Below, in pieces: positions 36,838 through 44,979 of a DNA stretch of 64,000 nt; the stretch's first letter is position 1, and each line of letters begins with the position of its first letter. The notes under the pieces are model-generated. The model saw only the letters and a program-made list of their open reading frames with translations. It was not told where the DNA came from and did not search any database. The translations under genes and the position numbers were made by a program. The stretch is from positions 35,057 to 99,056 of the forward strand of contig CAJOFR010000001.1 in the NCBI GenBank assembly GCA_905234195.1. Reading direction: 5' to 3'. This DNA comes from an uncultured Selenomonadaceae bacterium (GTDB lineage Bacteria; Bacillota; Negativicutes; Selenomonadales; Selenomonadaceae).

Positions 36838-38625
36838 GTGATAGAAAATAAAGATGATGATGAGTATCTCGGACGACTAAAACCGCTCACTTTTTTAATG
36901 ACGCTGGTGATTATCGTGCTGATAGTTCGCGTCGGATATTTGCAGATTTACGAAGGGGAATATTACGCCAATCTTGCGGATGGAAATCGTATCAGAATTA
37001 TCCCCACCGTTGCTCCGCGCGGAACTTTTTTTGACAGGAACGGGCAGTTACTTGTTACCAATCGTCCTGGTTTTGCTGTATCACTTTTGCCTTTGACAGA
37101 GCCTATTTCTCCTGAAGTTGTCGGGAGAATTTCCAAACTTTTGAACGTTCCTGTGGAGGATATTCAGAAAAAAATCGACGCCCATGTTGGTTTCGACCCG
37201 ATAAGGATTAAACAGGATGTGACGCCGGATATTGTCACGATTGTTGAAGAGCAAAAAGATGCGTATCCTGGCGTCGTGATTGAAGTGCAGCCCATTCGGA
37301 ATTATATTCTCAAGCAGGAAGGTGCTCATACTTTTGGCTATGTGAGTGAGATTTCCGACGCTGAACTTGAAGCGAAAAAATCGGAAGGTTATCGCTCCGG
37401 AGATATGATTGGAAAATTTGGGCTGGAAAGAGTTTATGACAAAGAACTTCGCGGCGAAAATGGCGGCGAGCAGGTTGAAGTTGACGTCGCCGGAAAACCT
37501 GTCCAAATTTTGGGCAAAAAAGAACCTACGCCAGGTTACGATTTAGTTTTGACGATTGATCGCGATTTACAGGTTGCCACTGAACAGGCAGTCGACTCAA
37601 TTCTTGCTGATATTCAAGCTAACGCCGCCGCTGCTGTGGTTTTGAATCCGCAAAATGGCGAAGTTCTTGCTATGGTTTCGCGTCCCGCTTTCGACCCGAA
37701 TCTTTTTGCGCACGGAATATCAAACAAAGATTGGGACGCGATTAACACAAATCCTTTTCACCCTATGGATAACAAATCTATAACCGGCGAATATCCTCCA
37801 GGCTCGACTTTTAAAATCGTCACTGGGACTGCCGCGCTTGCTTCGGGAAAAGTTACCCCTTATGAGCAAATTTTTGACAGCGGACAACATTGGCTCATAC
37901 CTAAAGGCAATGCGAGTGGGGAGGCACTCGGCTGGCTAGATTTTCACGCCGCACTTGCGCATTCGGACAATGTCTATTTTTACGAGATGGGTAATCGGCT
38001 TGGCGTGGATCTTCTCGGTTATTATGCAAAAATGTTCGGGCTGGGCGAAGTCACCGGCATTGATTTGCCTTATGAATCTCCAGGGCTCGTTGCAAGCAAG
38101 GAATACAAAATGGAAGTTTACGGCGATGAATGGTACTTGTCGGAAACTTTCGACGCCGCTATAGGTCAAGGTTTTAATCTTGTAACTCCTCTTCAAGCGG
38201 CGATGGTTATGGGCGAAATCGCCGCAAATGGCAACAGATTTAAGCCGCATGTGGTCAAAAGAATCGTCACGCAAAATGGCGAAGTTATCAAGGAATTTCA
38301 ACCCGAACTTTCAGGGCGGCTTGACGTTGATCAAAGCATTATTCAGCTTGTTCAAAATGCCTTGCACGAAGTAACTAAAACCGGCACTGCCGCAAGAAAT
38401 TTTAGCGATTTTCCCTACGAAATAGCAGGCAAAACGGGTACCGCTGAAAATTCTCAAGGGCGCGATCACGGTTGGTTTGTGGCTTACGCGCCTTTTGAAA
38501 ATCCGACCGTCAGCGTTGCGGTTATCGTCGAGCAGGGTGGTTTTGGCGCATCCAGCGCAGTTCCTATTGGTAGAAAAATTCTTGAAGCGGCTTTTGAAAT
38601 TCAAGCTCAACGTGGTAATTTTTGA
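36838..38625 (+). CDS. mrdA: Penicillin-binding protein 2 (elongation transpeptidase)
   Basis: A 595-residue monofunctional class B PBP that cross-links lateral wall glycan with RodA. It has a short cytoplasmic tail, one membrane helix (FLMTLVIIVLIVRVGYLQI), the PBP dimer domain starting APRGTFFDRNG, and a transpeptidase domain. The active-site motifs are STFK, SDN and KTGT in the right order. The start GTG 36838 follows AAAGAGG; the track's start is eleven codons earlier. rodA itself lies 16 kb away at 55.2 kb. Confidence 0.96.
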   Translation: MIENKDDDEYLGRLKPLTFLMTLVIIVLIVRVGYLQIYEGEYYANLADGNRIRIIPTVAPRGTFFDRNGQLLVTNRPGFAVSLLPLTEPISPEVVGRISKLLNVPVEDIQKKIDAHVGFDPIRIKQDVTPDIVTIVEEQKDAYPGVVIEVQPIRNYILKQEGAHTFGYVSEISDAELEAKKSEGYRSGDMIGKFGLERVYDKELRGENGGEQVEVDVAGKPVQILGKKEPTPGYDLVLTIDRDLQVATEQAVDSILADIQANAAAAVVLNPQNGEVLAMVSRPAFDPNLFAHGISNKDWDAINTNPFHPMDNKSITGEYPPGSTFKIVTGTAALASGKVTPYEQIFDSGQHWLIPKGNASGEALGWLDFHAALAHSDNVYFYEMGNRLGVDLLGYYAKMFGLGEVTGIDLPYESPGLVASKEYKMEVYGDEWYLSETFDAAIGQGFNLVTPLQAAMVMGEIAANGNRFKPHVVKRIVTQNGEVIKEFQPELSGRLDVDQSIIQLVQNALHEVTKTGTAARNFSDFPYEIAGKTGTAENSQGRDHGWFVAYAPFENPTVSVAVIVEQGGFGASSAVPIGRKILEAAFEIQAQRGNF

Positions 38626-38643
38626 AAAAATATTTTTATTCGG

Positions 38644-38666
38644 AGCGGCACTTGTCGCTTTTTTTG
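38644..38666 (+). terminator. Terminator after PBP2
   Basis: AGCGGC and GTCGCT pair around an ACTT loop, followed directly by a run of T residues. It separates the mre-mrdA unit from the min genes. Confidence 0.75.
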
Positions 38667-38710
38667 TTTTATTGTCAACTGTCAATCCCTGAAAAAAAAC
38701 TGTAAAAACT

Positions 38711-38739
38711 CTGGAATTTCTTTGCAATTTATGTATAAT
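38711..38739 (+). promoter_or_regulatory. minC promoter (-10 strong, -35 weak)
   Basis: A perfect TATAAT at 38734-38739 lies 41 bp upstream of minC. The matching -35 position reads CTGGAA, only a partial match. This may drive the long min-mla-tolC-tamB-bamA row. Confidence 0.5.
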
Positions 38740-38780
38740 ATAACAGGAATTATCGATTTTTATTTAGGCGGGTGATTGAT

Positions 38781-39410
38781 TTGAATGACATTGTTAAAAT
38801 TAAGGGGCTGAAATCGGGGCTTCAGCTCAGCTTTGCCAAAGGGGCAAGCTTTGACGATGTTCAGGCTAATCTTTTGGACAAGCTCGAAACCGGAAATAAA
38901 TTTTTTATACGCGGCACGACGGTTTTTGTCCCGAAAGATTTTTTTGCCGAAGAGCAAAACGAAAAACTTCGTCGAATGTTCCATCGGCATGGCATGCTTT
39001 TTAGCACCGAATTAAAGTCCCCGAGTTTTTCTGCACCTCCAAAAAATCCTGCGACTAAACCGAAAAGCGAGCCGGAAAAAGTTCAGCCGATGGTTGTTAT
39101 CAATCGGACAGTTCGCGGAGGGCAGGAGATAAAAACGGAGTCTTCAGTTCTGATTTTGGGGAATGTGAATCCCGGCGCGCAGGTTATTGCCGGCGGCAGT
39201 ATCGATATTCGCGGGACATGTCGCGGTATAGTCCACGCGGGTGCTTTCGGGGACGAGACTGCTTGTGTTGTGGCTGACAGGCTCATGCCGCTCCAGATTC
39301 GCATTGCCGACGTAGTTGCGCGTTCGCCGGATGAAATGGAAAAGGCCGACCACGCTGAACGAGCTTCCATTAAAAATGGACATATTGTTTTTGAACCGAT
39401 TATAAGGTAA
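38781..39410 (+). CDS. minC: Septum site-determining protein MinC
   Basis: This 209-residue division inhibitor blocks FtsZ polymerisation away from mid-cell. The N-terminal domain (IKGLKSGLQLSF...) is joined by a Pro/Lys-rich linker to the C-terminal beta-helix, with RTVRGGQEI, LGNVNPGAQVIAGGSIDIRG and the conserved GRC-like RGTCRG. I favour TTG 38781, six bases behind AGGCGGGTGAT; GTG 38772 lies within that site. First of minC-minD-minE. Confidence 0.95.
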   Translation: MNDIVKIKGLKSGLQLSFAKGASFDDVQANLLDKLETGNKFFIRGTTVFVPKDFFAEEQNEKLRRMFHRHGMLFSTELKSPSFSAPPKNPATKPKSEPEKVQPMVVINRTVRGGQEIKTESSVLILGNVNPGAQVIAGGSIDIRGTCRGIVHAGAFGDETACVVADRLMPLQIRIADVVARSPDEMEKADHAERASIKNGHIVFEPIIR

Positions 39411-39428
39411 AATATCGGGGGTTTATTT

Positions 39429-40220
39429 ATGAGTGAAATTATAGTCATAACAAGTGGCAAAGGTGGCGTAGGAAAAACGACCACGACGGCGAATATCGGC
39501 GTTGGGCTGGCAATACGCGGGAATCGTGTTGCGCTTATCGATACTGATACCGGTCTTCGTAATTTGGATCTTCTGCTCGGACTTGAGAACAGGATTATGT
39601 ACGATTTGGTTGATGTTACGGGCGGGCGCGTTCCTTACAAAAAGGCTCTTGTTCGTCACAAAAAACACGAGACTCTTTATCTGTTGCCGACGTCGCAAAT
39701 TAAAGACAAGTCCGCAGTTAATCCCGAACAACTCGTTGACCTTTGCAAAGAGATGAGCAAAGATTTCGATTATATCATCATTGATTGTCCGGCGGGAATT
39801 GAGCAGGGTTTCAAGACTGCCATAGCTGCCGCTGATTGCGCGATTGTCGTGACTGTGCCGGAAATTTCCGCCGTTCGTGACGCGGATAAAATTATTGGCG
39901 AACTCGGGCGCGCAGATAAAGAGAATATAAAGTTAATTGTCAATCGTATCCGTCCGCAGATGATTGAAAAAGGCGATATGATGGATATGTCTGATATTAA
40001 CGAAATTTTGTCTATCGAATGCATAGGACAAGTTCCTGATGACGAAATGGTTGTGACTGCCACGAATAAGGGTGAGCCTGTTATTACCATGAAGGATTCA
40101 ACTGCCGGGCAGGCTTACAAAAATATTGTCGGCAGACTTTGCGGCGAAAGTATACCTTTTATGAAACCGCAAAAGGAGAGCTTTTTCACCAGACTCAAAC
40201 GCCTTTTCGGCTTACTATAA
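39429..40220 (+). CDS. minD: Septum site-determining ATPase MinD
   Basis: A 263-residue deviant Walker-type ATPase that recruits MinC to the membrane. The P-loop is SGKGGVGKTTTTANIG, switch segments are DTDTGLRNLD and IIDCPAGIE, and the C-terminus has the amphipathic membrane-targeting helix FFTRLKRLFGLL. It is followed by minE seven to thirteen bases later. Confidence 0.97.
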   Translation: MSEIIVITSGKGGVGKTTTTANIGVGLAIRGNRVALIDTDTGLRNLDLLLGLENRIMYDLVDVTGGRVPYKKALVRHKKHETLYLLPTSQIKDKSAVNPEQLVDLCKEMSKDFDYIIIDCPAGIEQGFKTAIAAADCAIVVTVPEISAVRDADKIIGELGRADKENIKLIVNRIRPQMIEKGDMMDMSDINEILSIECIGQVPDDEMVVTATNKGEPVITMKDSTAGQAYKNIVGRLCGESIPFMKPQKESFFTRLKRLFGLL

Positions 40221-40233
40221 GGAGGAAATGCTT

Positions 40234-40506
40234 ATGCTGGATATTCTCATGAAAATTTTCGGCAGGTCTGAAAAAAAATCAGGGCAAATTGCTAAGGAAA
40301 GGTTGCAAGTGGTTTTGATTCATGATCGCGCGAGTGTTTCTCCCGAAATTATGGATCAGCTGAAAAACGATATAATCAGCGTTATTTCAAAATACATGGA
40401 CGTTAACAAAAGTGGTATGGAAATTTCTCTGGCTAATGACGCGGAGTCTGTCGCGCTTGTTGCGAATATCCCAGTCCATTCTCTCCGTCATGCTGTCAAA
40501 CATTAA
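40234..40506 (+). CDS. minE: Cell division topological specificity factor MinE
   Basis: A 90-residue MinE that stimulates MinD ATPase and drives pole-to-pole oscillation. The family core RLQVVLIHDRASVSPEIMDQLKNDI and the dimer strand are visible. ATG 40234 has AGGAGG eight bases upstream; the ATG two codons earlier overlaps that site. MinE rather than DivIVA-type control of Min is characteristic of diderm lineages and supports the Negativicutes assignment. Confidence 0.95.
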   Translation: MLDILMKIFGRSEKKSGQIAKERLQVVLIHDRASVSPEIMDQLKNDIISVISKYMDVNKSGMEISLANDAESVALVANIPVHSLRHAVKH

Positions 40507-40546
40507 TTTTCTGACTTTGCATTTAATTGGAAAAGGAGGTTAAATT

Positions 40547-41323
40547 TTGGTTATCAAGCTGCTTGAAGCGGTCGGCAGATTTATCATTAACCGCTTGGCA
40601 GAATTTGGAACGATAGTTCTTCTTTACGTCGATACAATGAAGCAGCTCCGCCACAAACCTAGAATCGACCACATAGTCGCGCAAATGTCTCACTTAGGAG
40701 TAGATTCATTGCTAATTGTTTCGTTGACCTTACTTTTCACAGGAGTCGTTTTTACACTTCAAACGGCGCACGAGTTTATAAGATTTGGCGCGCAGTCGAC
40801 GGTTGGAGGAGTTATAGCTATCGCGATAGGGAGAGAGCTCGGTCCGGTGTTAGTCGGCGTAGTTTGCGCCGGAAGAGTCGGAGCCGCGATAACTGCGGAA
40901 ATAAGCACGATGAAAGTTACAGAACAAATCGATGCATTGCGGGTTATGGCGGTTAGCCCCGTTGATTATTTGATTGTCCCAAGAATGCTGGCTTGCATGA
41001 TCGTCGTGCCGATTCTTACGATTTTTGGCGATGTTATTGGGGTAGCGGGAGGCTGGCTGGTTGCTGTCCATTACTCGGGGATAAGTTCGTATCTTTTCAT
41101 GAATTCAATACAATCTTTCGCCGAAATGTATGATCTGACAGGTGGGCTTATCAAAGCGATATTTTTTGGAAATGTAATTGCAGTTTTGGGTTGTTACTAC
41201 GGACTTAATTGTCCTGACGGCGCGGAAGGAGTTGGGAAGGCGACAACGAAAACGGTTGTTGCATCGATAATTGTCATTTTCATTTTGAATGCGGGATTAA
41301 CTTTTGTAATTTACGGAAAATAA
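40547..41323 (+). CDS. mlaE: MlaE-type lipid ABC transporter permease
   Basis: A 258-residue inner-membrane permease of the Mla lipid-transport system. Typical blocks are GRELGPVLVGVVCAGRVGAAITAEISTMKVTEQIDAL and PRMLACMIVVPILT. It forms the core complex with MlaF and MlaD and moves phospholipid between the inner and outer membranes. The start is TTG behind AAGGAGG. It begins a mlaE-mlaF-mlaD set 40 bp after minE with no terminator between them. MlaB and MlaC homologues are not seen. Confidence 0.95.
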   Translation: MVIKLLEAVGRFIINRLAEFGTIVLLYVDTMKQLRHKPRIDHIVAQMSHLGVDSLLIVSLTLLFTGVVFTLQTAHEFIRFGAQSTVGGVIAIAIGRELGPVLVGVVCAGRVGAAITAEISTMKVTEQIDALRVMAVSPVDYLIVPRMLACMIVVPILTIFGDVIGVAGGWLVAVHYSGISSYLFMNSIQSFAEMYDLTGGLIKAIFFGNVIAVLGCYYGLNCPDGAEGVGKATTKTVVASIIVIFILNAGLTFVIYGK

Positions 41324-41337
41324 GAAAGTTTGTTTAT

Positions 41338-42063
41338 ATGATTAAAATCAAAAATGTGAGTAAATCTTTCGGCACAAAATTGGCGTTGAAAAATATAAAT
41401 TTAGAAATTGCCGATGGAGAAACTCTTGCTATTATTGGCGGCTCGGGGAGCGGTAAATCGACTTTATTGCGTTTGATGATTGGTCTTATTAAACCGAGTG
41501 AAGGCGAAATTTGGATTGATAACGACGAAATTTCTCAAATGGACGAAGAAGAGATTACTCAGGTACGCTTGAAAATGGGAATGGTTTTTCAGTATTCAGC
41601 CTTGTTTGATTCAATGACCGTCGGCGATAATGTTGCTTTTGGGCTTGTCGAACACACTAATCTCAATAAAGATGAAATTTCTAAAATTGTCCGTGATAAA
41701 TTAAAACAGGTGGGACTTGAAGGAGTAGAAAATTTGATGCCAAGTGAGCTTAGCGGCGGTATGAAAAAAAGAGTTTCACTTGCGAGAGCGATAGCTTTTG
41801 GACCGAAGATAATTTTTTATGACGAGCCGAGCTCCGGACTCGACCCCGTGACTACAAACAAAATTGACGATTTAATTATTTCAACTCAACGTGCTTTGAA
41901 GGTGACAAGTGTGGTTGTCACGCATGATATGGTTAGTGCTTGTCGAATTGCAGATCGGATCGCGATGGTTTATAATGGCGAATTGATAGCCGTTGATACG
42001 GTTGATAATTTTAAAAATATTAATGACACTCGCGTTAGGGAATTTTTCCGCGTTGTAGATTAA
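41338..42063 (+). CDS. mlaF: MlaF-type lipid ABC transporter ATPase
   Basis: A 241-residue ABC ATPase powering the Mla complex. Walker A is GGSGSGKST, the Q-loop is MVFQYSALFDSMTV (the MlaF-type spelling), the signature is ELSGGMKKRV, Walker B is IIFYDEPSSGLDP and the switch is THD. It lies 14 bp after mlaE. Confidence 0.95.
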   Translation: MIKIKNVSKSFGTKLALKNINLEIADGETLAIIGGSGSGKSTLLRLMIGLIKPSEGEIWIDNDEISQMDEEEITQVRLKMGMVFQYSALFDSMTVGDNVAFGLVEHTNLNKDEISKIVRDKLKQVGLEGVENLMPSELSGGMKKRVSLARAIAFGPKIIFYDEPSSGLDPVTTNKIDDLIISTQRALKVTSVVVTHDMVSACRIADRIAMVYNGELIAVDTVDNFKNINDTRVREFFRVVD

Positions 42064-42093
42064 AATTTTTATTTTATAAAAAGAGGTGATAAT

Positions 42094-43395
42094 TTGTCAG
42101 CTGAAGCAAAAGTAGGAGCGTTCGCGGTAGGCGGTATCATGATGTTGGGTGCAGCAATGTTTGCGTTGGGAAATATTCATCTCGGGTCAAGCGACGATTT
42201 GATTTTGTACGCAAATTTCAAGCAAGTCATCGGGCTGGAACCAAAAGCTACAGTCAGATTGCGCGGTGTGCCTATCGGAAGGGTCGAAGAAATTGAAAAT
42301 GAAATTGAGACTGTTTCTGTCATGCTTAAGGTAAATCCCGATATTCAAATTCCGAAGGATTCTATTGCAACTATTTCGACTGTCGGGGTTATGGGTGAGA
42401 AGTTTGTCAACATAACACCTGGAAAGGATATCAGCCAGTATTTGAATGATGGGGATCGTATTAAAGGCGTTGAGGAATCCGGTATGGACGCCATGTTTGC
42501 AGGAATGGAGAAAACTCTCGATAATGTTGACGAGCTTTTAAAGGCGATGCGATCTATAATTGGAGATGAAACTTTCAAAAAGTCTGTTGTGGATATGAGT
42601 AGCAATATGAAAGACGCCTCCGCTCACGTAAACGGGTTGGTAGAGTCACTTGAAAAAACGGCTAAGGGGAATGAAGATAGTATAAACCAAATGGTCTCCC
42701 AGATGCAGTCCGTTCTTTCAAAAATGGATGCGAGTATGTCGCACGTCGAGCACATGACCAGTAATATCGATAAATTTGCCGGCGATCCTCAAACTGCCGA
42801 AAATTTAAAAACTACTCTTCAAAATATTTCCGAAACTTCAAAAAGTGTTGCAGATATGGCACAAAATATAAATAAGTTCGCTGGGGATCCGAAAGTTGCT
42901 GAAGATATGAAAGCTACTGTCAGCAACGCAAGAAGTATAACTGAACGAGCTGATAAAATCCTAACTAAAGTTCAGGGAACAGCTGACAAAATTTCCAAAG
43001 TAGATGTGACGCCTTCTGTGGATTTACTTTATAGCGGCAAAAGATCTGATTGGAATGCAAATGTTAATGTGGAAGTAACTTCTGATAGAACTTCGTTGAA
43101 TCTTGGCGTTGAAGATGTAGGGGACGGTTCTAAAATTAATGCGCAAGTTGGAAAACGTTTCAATGACTTGGGAGCGCGCGCAGGTGTAGTTGCCGGTAAA
43201 ATCGGGCTTGGCGTCGATGCTTACGCCGGAAACAAATGGAAATTTTCTGCCGAGGCTTACGATCCGAATGATTTCACATTACGCTTAAAATCTCAGTATA
43301 AAGTTGCTGATTCGACGTACATTCTTGGCGAATGGCATGAAGTGAATCACAAAGATGATCGTGCCGTTTATGTTGGGATAAAGCAAGAATTCTAA
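42094..43395 (+). CDS. mlaD: MlaD-like MCE protein with coiled coil and C-terminal beta-barrel-like domain
   Basis: This 433-residue protein is much longer than the roughly 180-residue MlaD of E. coli. It has an N-terminal membrane helix (about residues 7-29), one MCE domain (about 33-115), and a long helical region (about 125-300). That region contains a 34-residue duplication marked by NIDKFAGDP at 224 and NINKFAGDP at 258. Residues about 306-433 alternate polar and hydrophobic residues and end in Phe, as outer-membrane beta-barrels do. This layout fits the trans-envelope MlaD described for the diderm Firmicute Veillonella parvula. The start is TTG behind GAGGTGAT. Confidence 0.92.
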   Translation: MSAEAKVGAFAVGGIMMLGAAMFALGNIHLGSSDDLILYANFKQVIGLEPKATVRLRGVPIGRVEEIENEIETVSVMLKVNPDIQIPKDSIATISTVGVMGEKFVNITPGKDISQYLNDGDRIKGVEESGMDAMFAGMEKTLDNVDELLKAMRSIIGDETFKKSVVDMSSNMKDASAHVNGLVESLEKTAKGNEDSINQMVSQMQSVLSKMDASMSHVEHMTSNIDKFAGDPQTAENLKTTLQNISETSKSVADMAQNINKFAGDPKVAEDMKATVSNARSITERADKILTKVQGTADKISKVDVTPSVDLLYSGKRSDWNANVNVEVTSDRTSLNLGVEDVGDGSKINAQVGKRFNDLGARAGVVAGKIGLGVDAYAGNKWKFSAEAYDPNDFTLRLKSQYKVADSTYILGEWHEVNHKDDRAVYVGIKQEF

Positions 43396-43449
43396 AATAA
43401 TAGAATTTTTAATTTATATTCTATTTCCGGATAAAGGGAGGAAAATCAG

Positions 43450-44934
43450 GTGAAAATTTGCAATCGTGTAAGAAAAAGTTTTTATTTAAAAAAATTAAGT
43501 GCCGCACTCGTTGCCAGCGCGGCAAGTTTTTCGCTCGGTTTAGGGACGGTGAATGCGGCTGAAGTCATAAATTTGGATATTGATGAGACGATTCAGCGCG
43601 CTTTAGTCAATAATCGTACAATTAAGCAATCTATAGCTGATCGTGAAGTTGCCTACTGGAATTTAAGGGAGGCTCGTCGCAGGACTGGTCCAACGGTTTC
43701 GTTGTCTTCACAAGCTAACGCTGTTGGTGGATCCGCTTATTCAAGTTACGAGGATCATCGACTTTTTAGCAATAGTATTAATCTCACGATGCCTCTTTAT
43801 GCTGGAAATCAATACAAAGAAGGTCGTATAGCGGCGCGTTATGGATTGAATGCGGCAGATCTTACTCTTGAAAATACCTTGCAAAATGTTCGTCTCCAGG
43901 CAACAAATTATTACTTCAGGGTTTTACAAACTAGAAACTATATTGAGGTCGGCGAAGAAAATGTTCGCACCTTACAGGAACACTTGAGTAATGTTAACGC
44001 GCAGTTTAAAGCAGGTACTGTTGCTAAGGCTGACGTTCTTGCCTCTGAGGTGCGTCTTGCCAACGCTCAGCAATCTCTCGTCAATTATCAAAATAATTAT
44101 GACATTGCGGTTGCTACTTTAAGTAATTATTTACTTTTGCCTGCTGACACAATTATTCTTGCCCAAGATCAATTCACGTATAACAAATATGATTTAAATC
44201 TTGCCAATTGTGTTGCTTACGCTTTGGAAAATCGTCCTGATGTTGCTGCTGCTGACATTGCGGTTAAAAGAGCAGAATCAGCGAAACGAGCGGCAAGGTC
44301 GGGTTATCTTCCCAGTGTAAGTGCAAATGCTACAGGTGGAATAAACGGCAAGGATCCCTTCAGCAAAAGTTATTCTGATTCGTGGACTGCAGGAATTAGC
44401 GCGTCGTGGAATATTTTTGATAGTGGAATAACAAAAGCTCAAGTTGAATCGGCAAAAGCGGAAGTTATAAAAGCTGAAGAAACTGCCTCAACTCTCCGTG
44501 AGCAAGTTCAACTTGAAGTTCAGAGTGCGTATTTATCGCTCCACGCTGCGGAAAAAAATATTTCGACAACTAGATTAGCTATCTCAAGCGCGGAAGAAGA
44601 TTATAAAATCGCGCAGGTTCGCTATGCTGCGGGCGTTGGAACTAACCTTGATGTTATGGATGCTTCGGATAAATTAACTCAAGCACGCTCGAATTATTTT
44701 GATGCTCTCTATAGTTATAACACGGCAAAAGCTGATTTGGACAAGGCTATGGGGATTCCTGTAGGCATTGATGTAACAAGGTACGTCGCTGCGCAGGAAG
44801 AAGGAAAATCTGCAGCGGAGGCTCGCGAAGATGCAGCTATAACAGACACCACAGCACAAGTGCCAAGATTGGAAGAAGCCGCGCCCGTTGTCACGATTGA
44901 TTTGTCTGAAGCAGAACCAATAACTATTGAATAA
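43450..44934 (+). CDS. TolC-like outer membrane efflux channel
   Basis: A 494-residue outer-membrane factor with a signal peptide (about residues 1-36, ending VNAAEV) and two tandem OEP repeats, each beginning with an LxxTIxxAL-like or helical segment. The residues QFKAGTVAKADVLASEVRLANAQ and QVRYAAGVGTNLDVMDASDKL mark the two equatorial helices. The last 50 residues are an acidic tail that should face the periplasm. No inner-membrane pump or adaptor gene is adjacent; it lies between mlaD and tamB. Start GTG behind GGGAGG. Confidence 0.93.
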   Translation: MKICNRVRKSFYLKKLSAALVASAASFSLGLGTVNAAEVINLDIDETIQRALVNNRTIKQSIADREVAYWNLREARRRTGPTVSLSSQANAVGGSAYSSYEDHRLFSNSINLTMPLYAGNQYKEGRIAARYGLNAADLTLENTLQNVRLQATNYYFRVLQTRNYIEVGEENVRTLQEHLSNVNAQFKAGTVAKADVLASEVRLANAQQSLVNYQNNYDIAVATLSNYLLLPADTIILAQDQFTYNKYDLNLANCVAYALENRPDVAAADIAVKRAESAKRAARSGYLPSVSANATGGINGKDPFSKSYSDSWTAGISASWNIFDSGITKAQVESAKAEVIKAEETASTLREQVQLEVQSAYLSLHAAEKNISTTRLAISSAEEDYKIAQVRYAAGVGTNLDVMDASDKLTQARSNYFDALYSYNTAKADLDKAMGIPVGIDVTRYVAAQEEGKSAAEAREDAAITDTTAQVPRLEEAAPVVTIDLSEAEPITIE

Positions 44935-44979
44935 TTTTATTTGTTGTTTATTTTCTATTTTTCAAAAGGAGCGTTGCAA

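Noticed and set aside
43397-43423. AATAGAAT/ATTCTATT hairpin between mlaD and the tolC-like gene as a terminator
   Set aside because: The stem is only A/T-rich and weak, and no T-run follows. The ribosome site of the next gene is very close.
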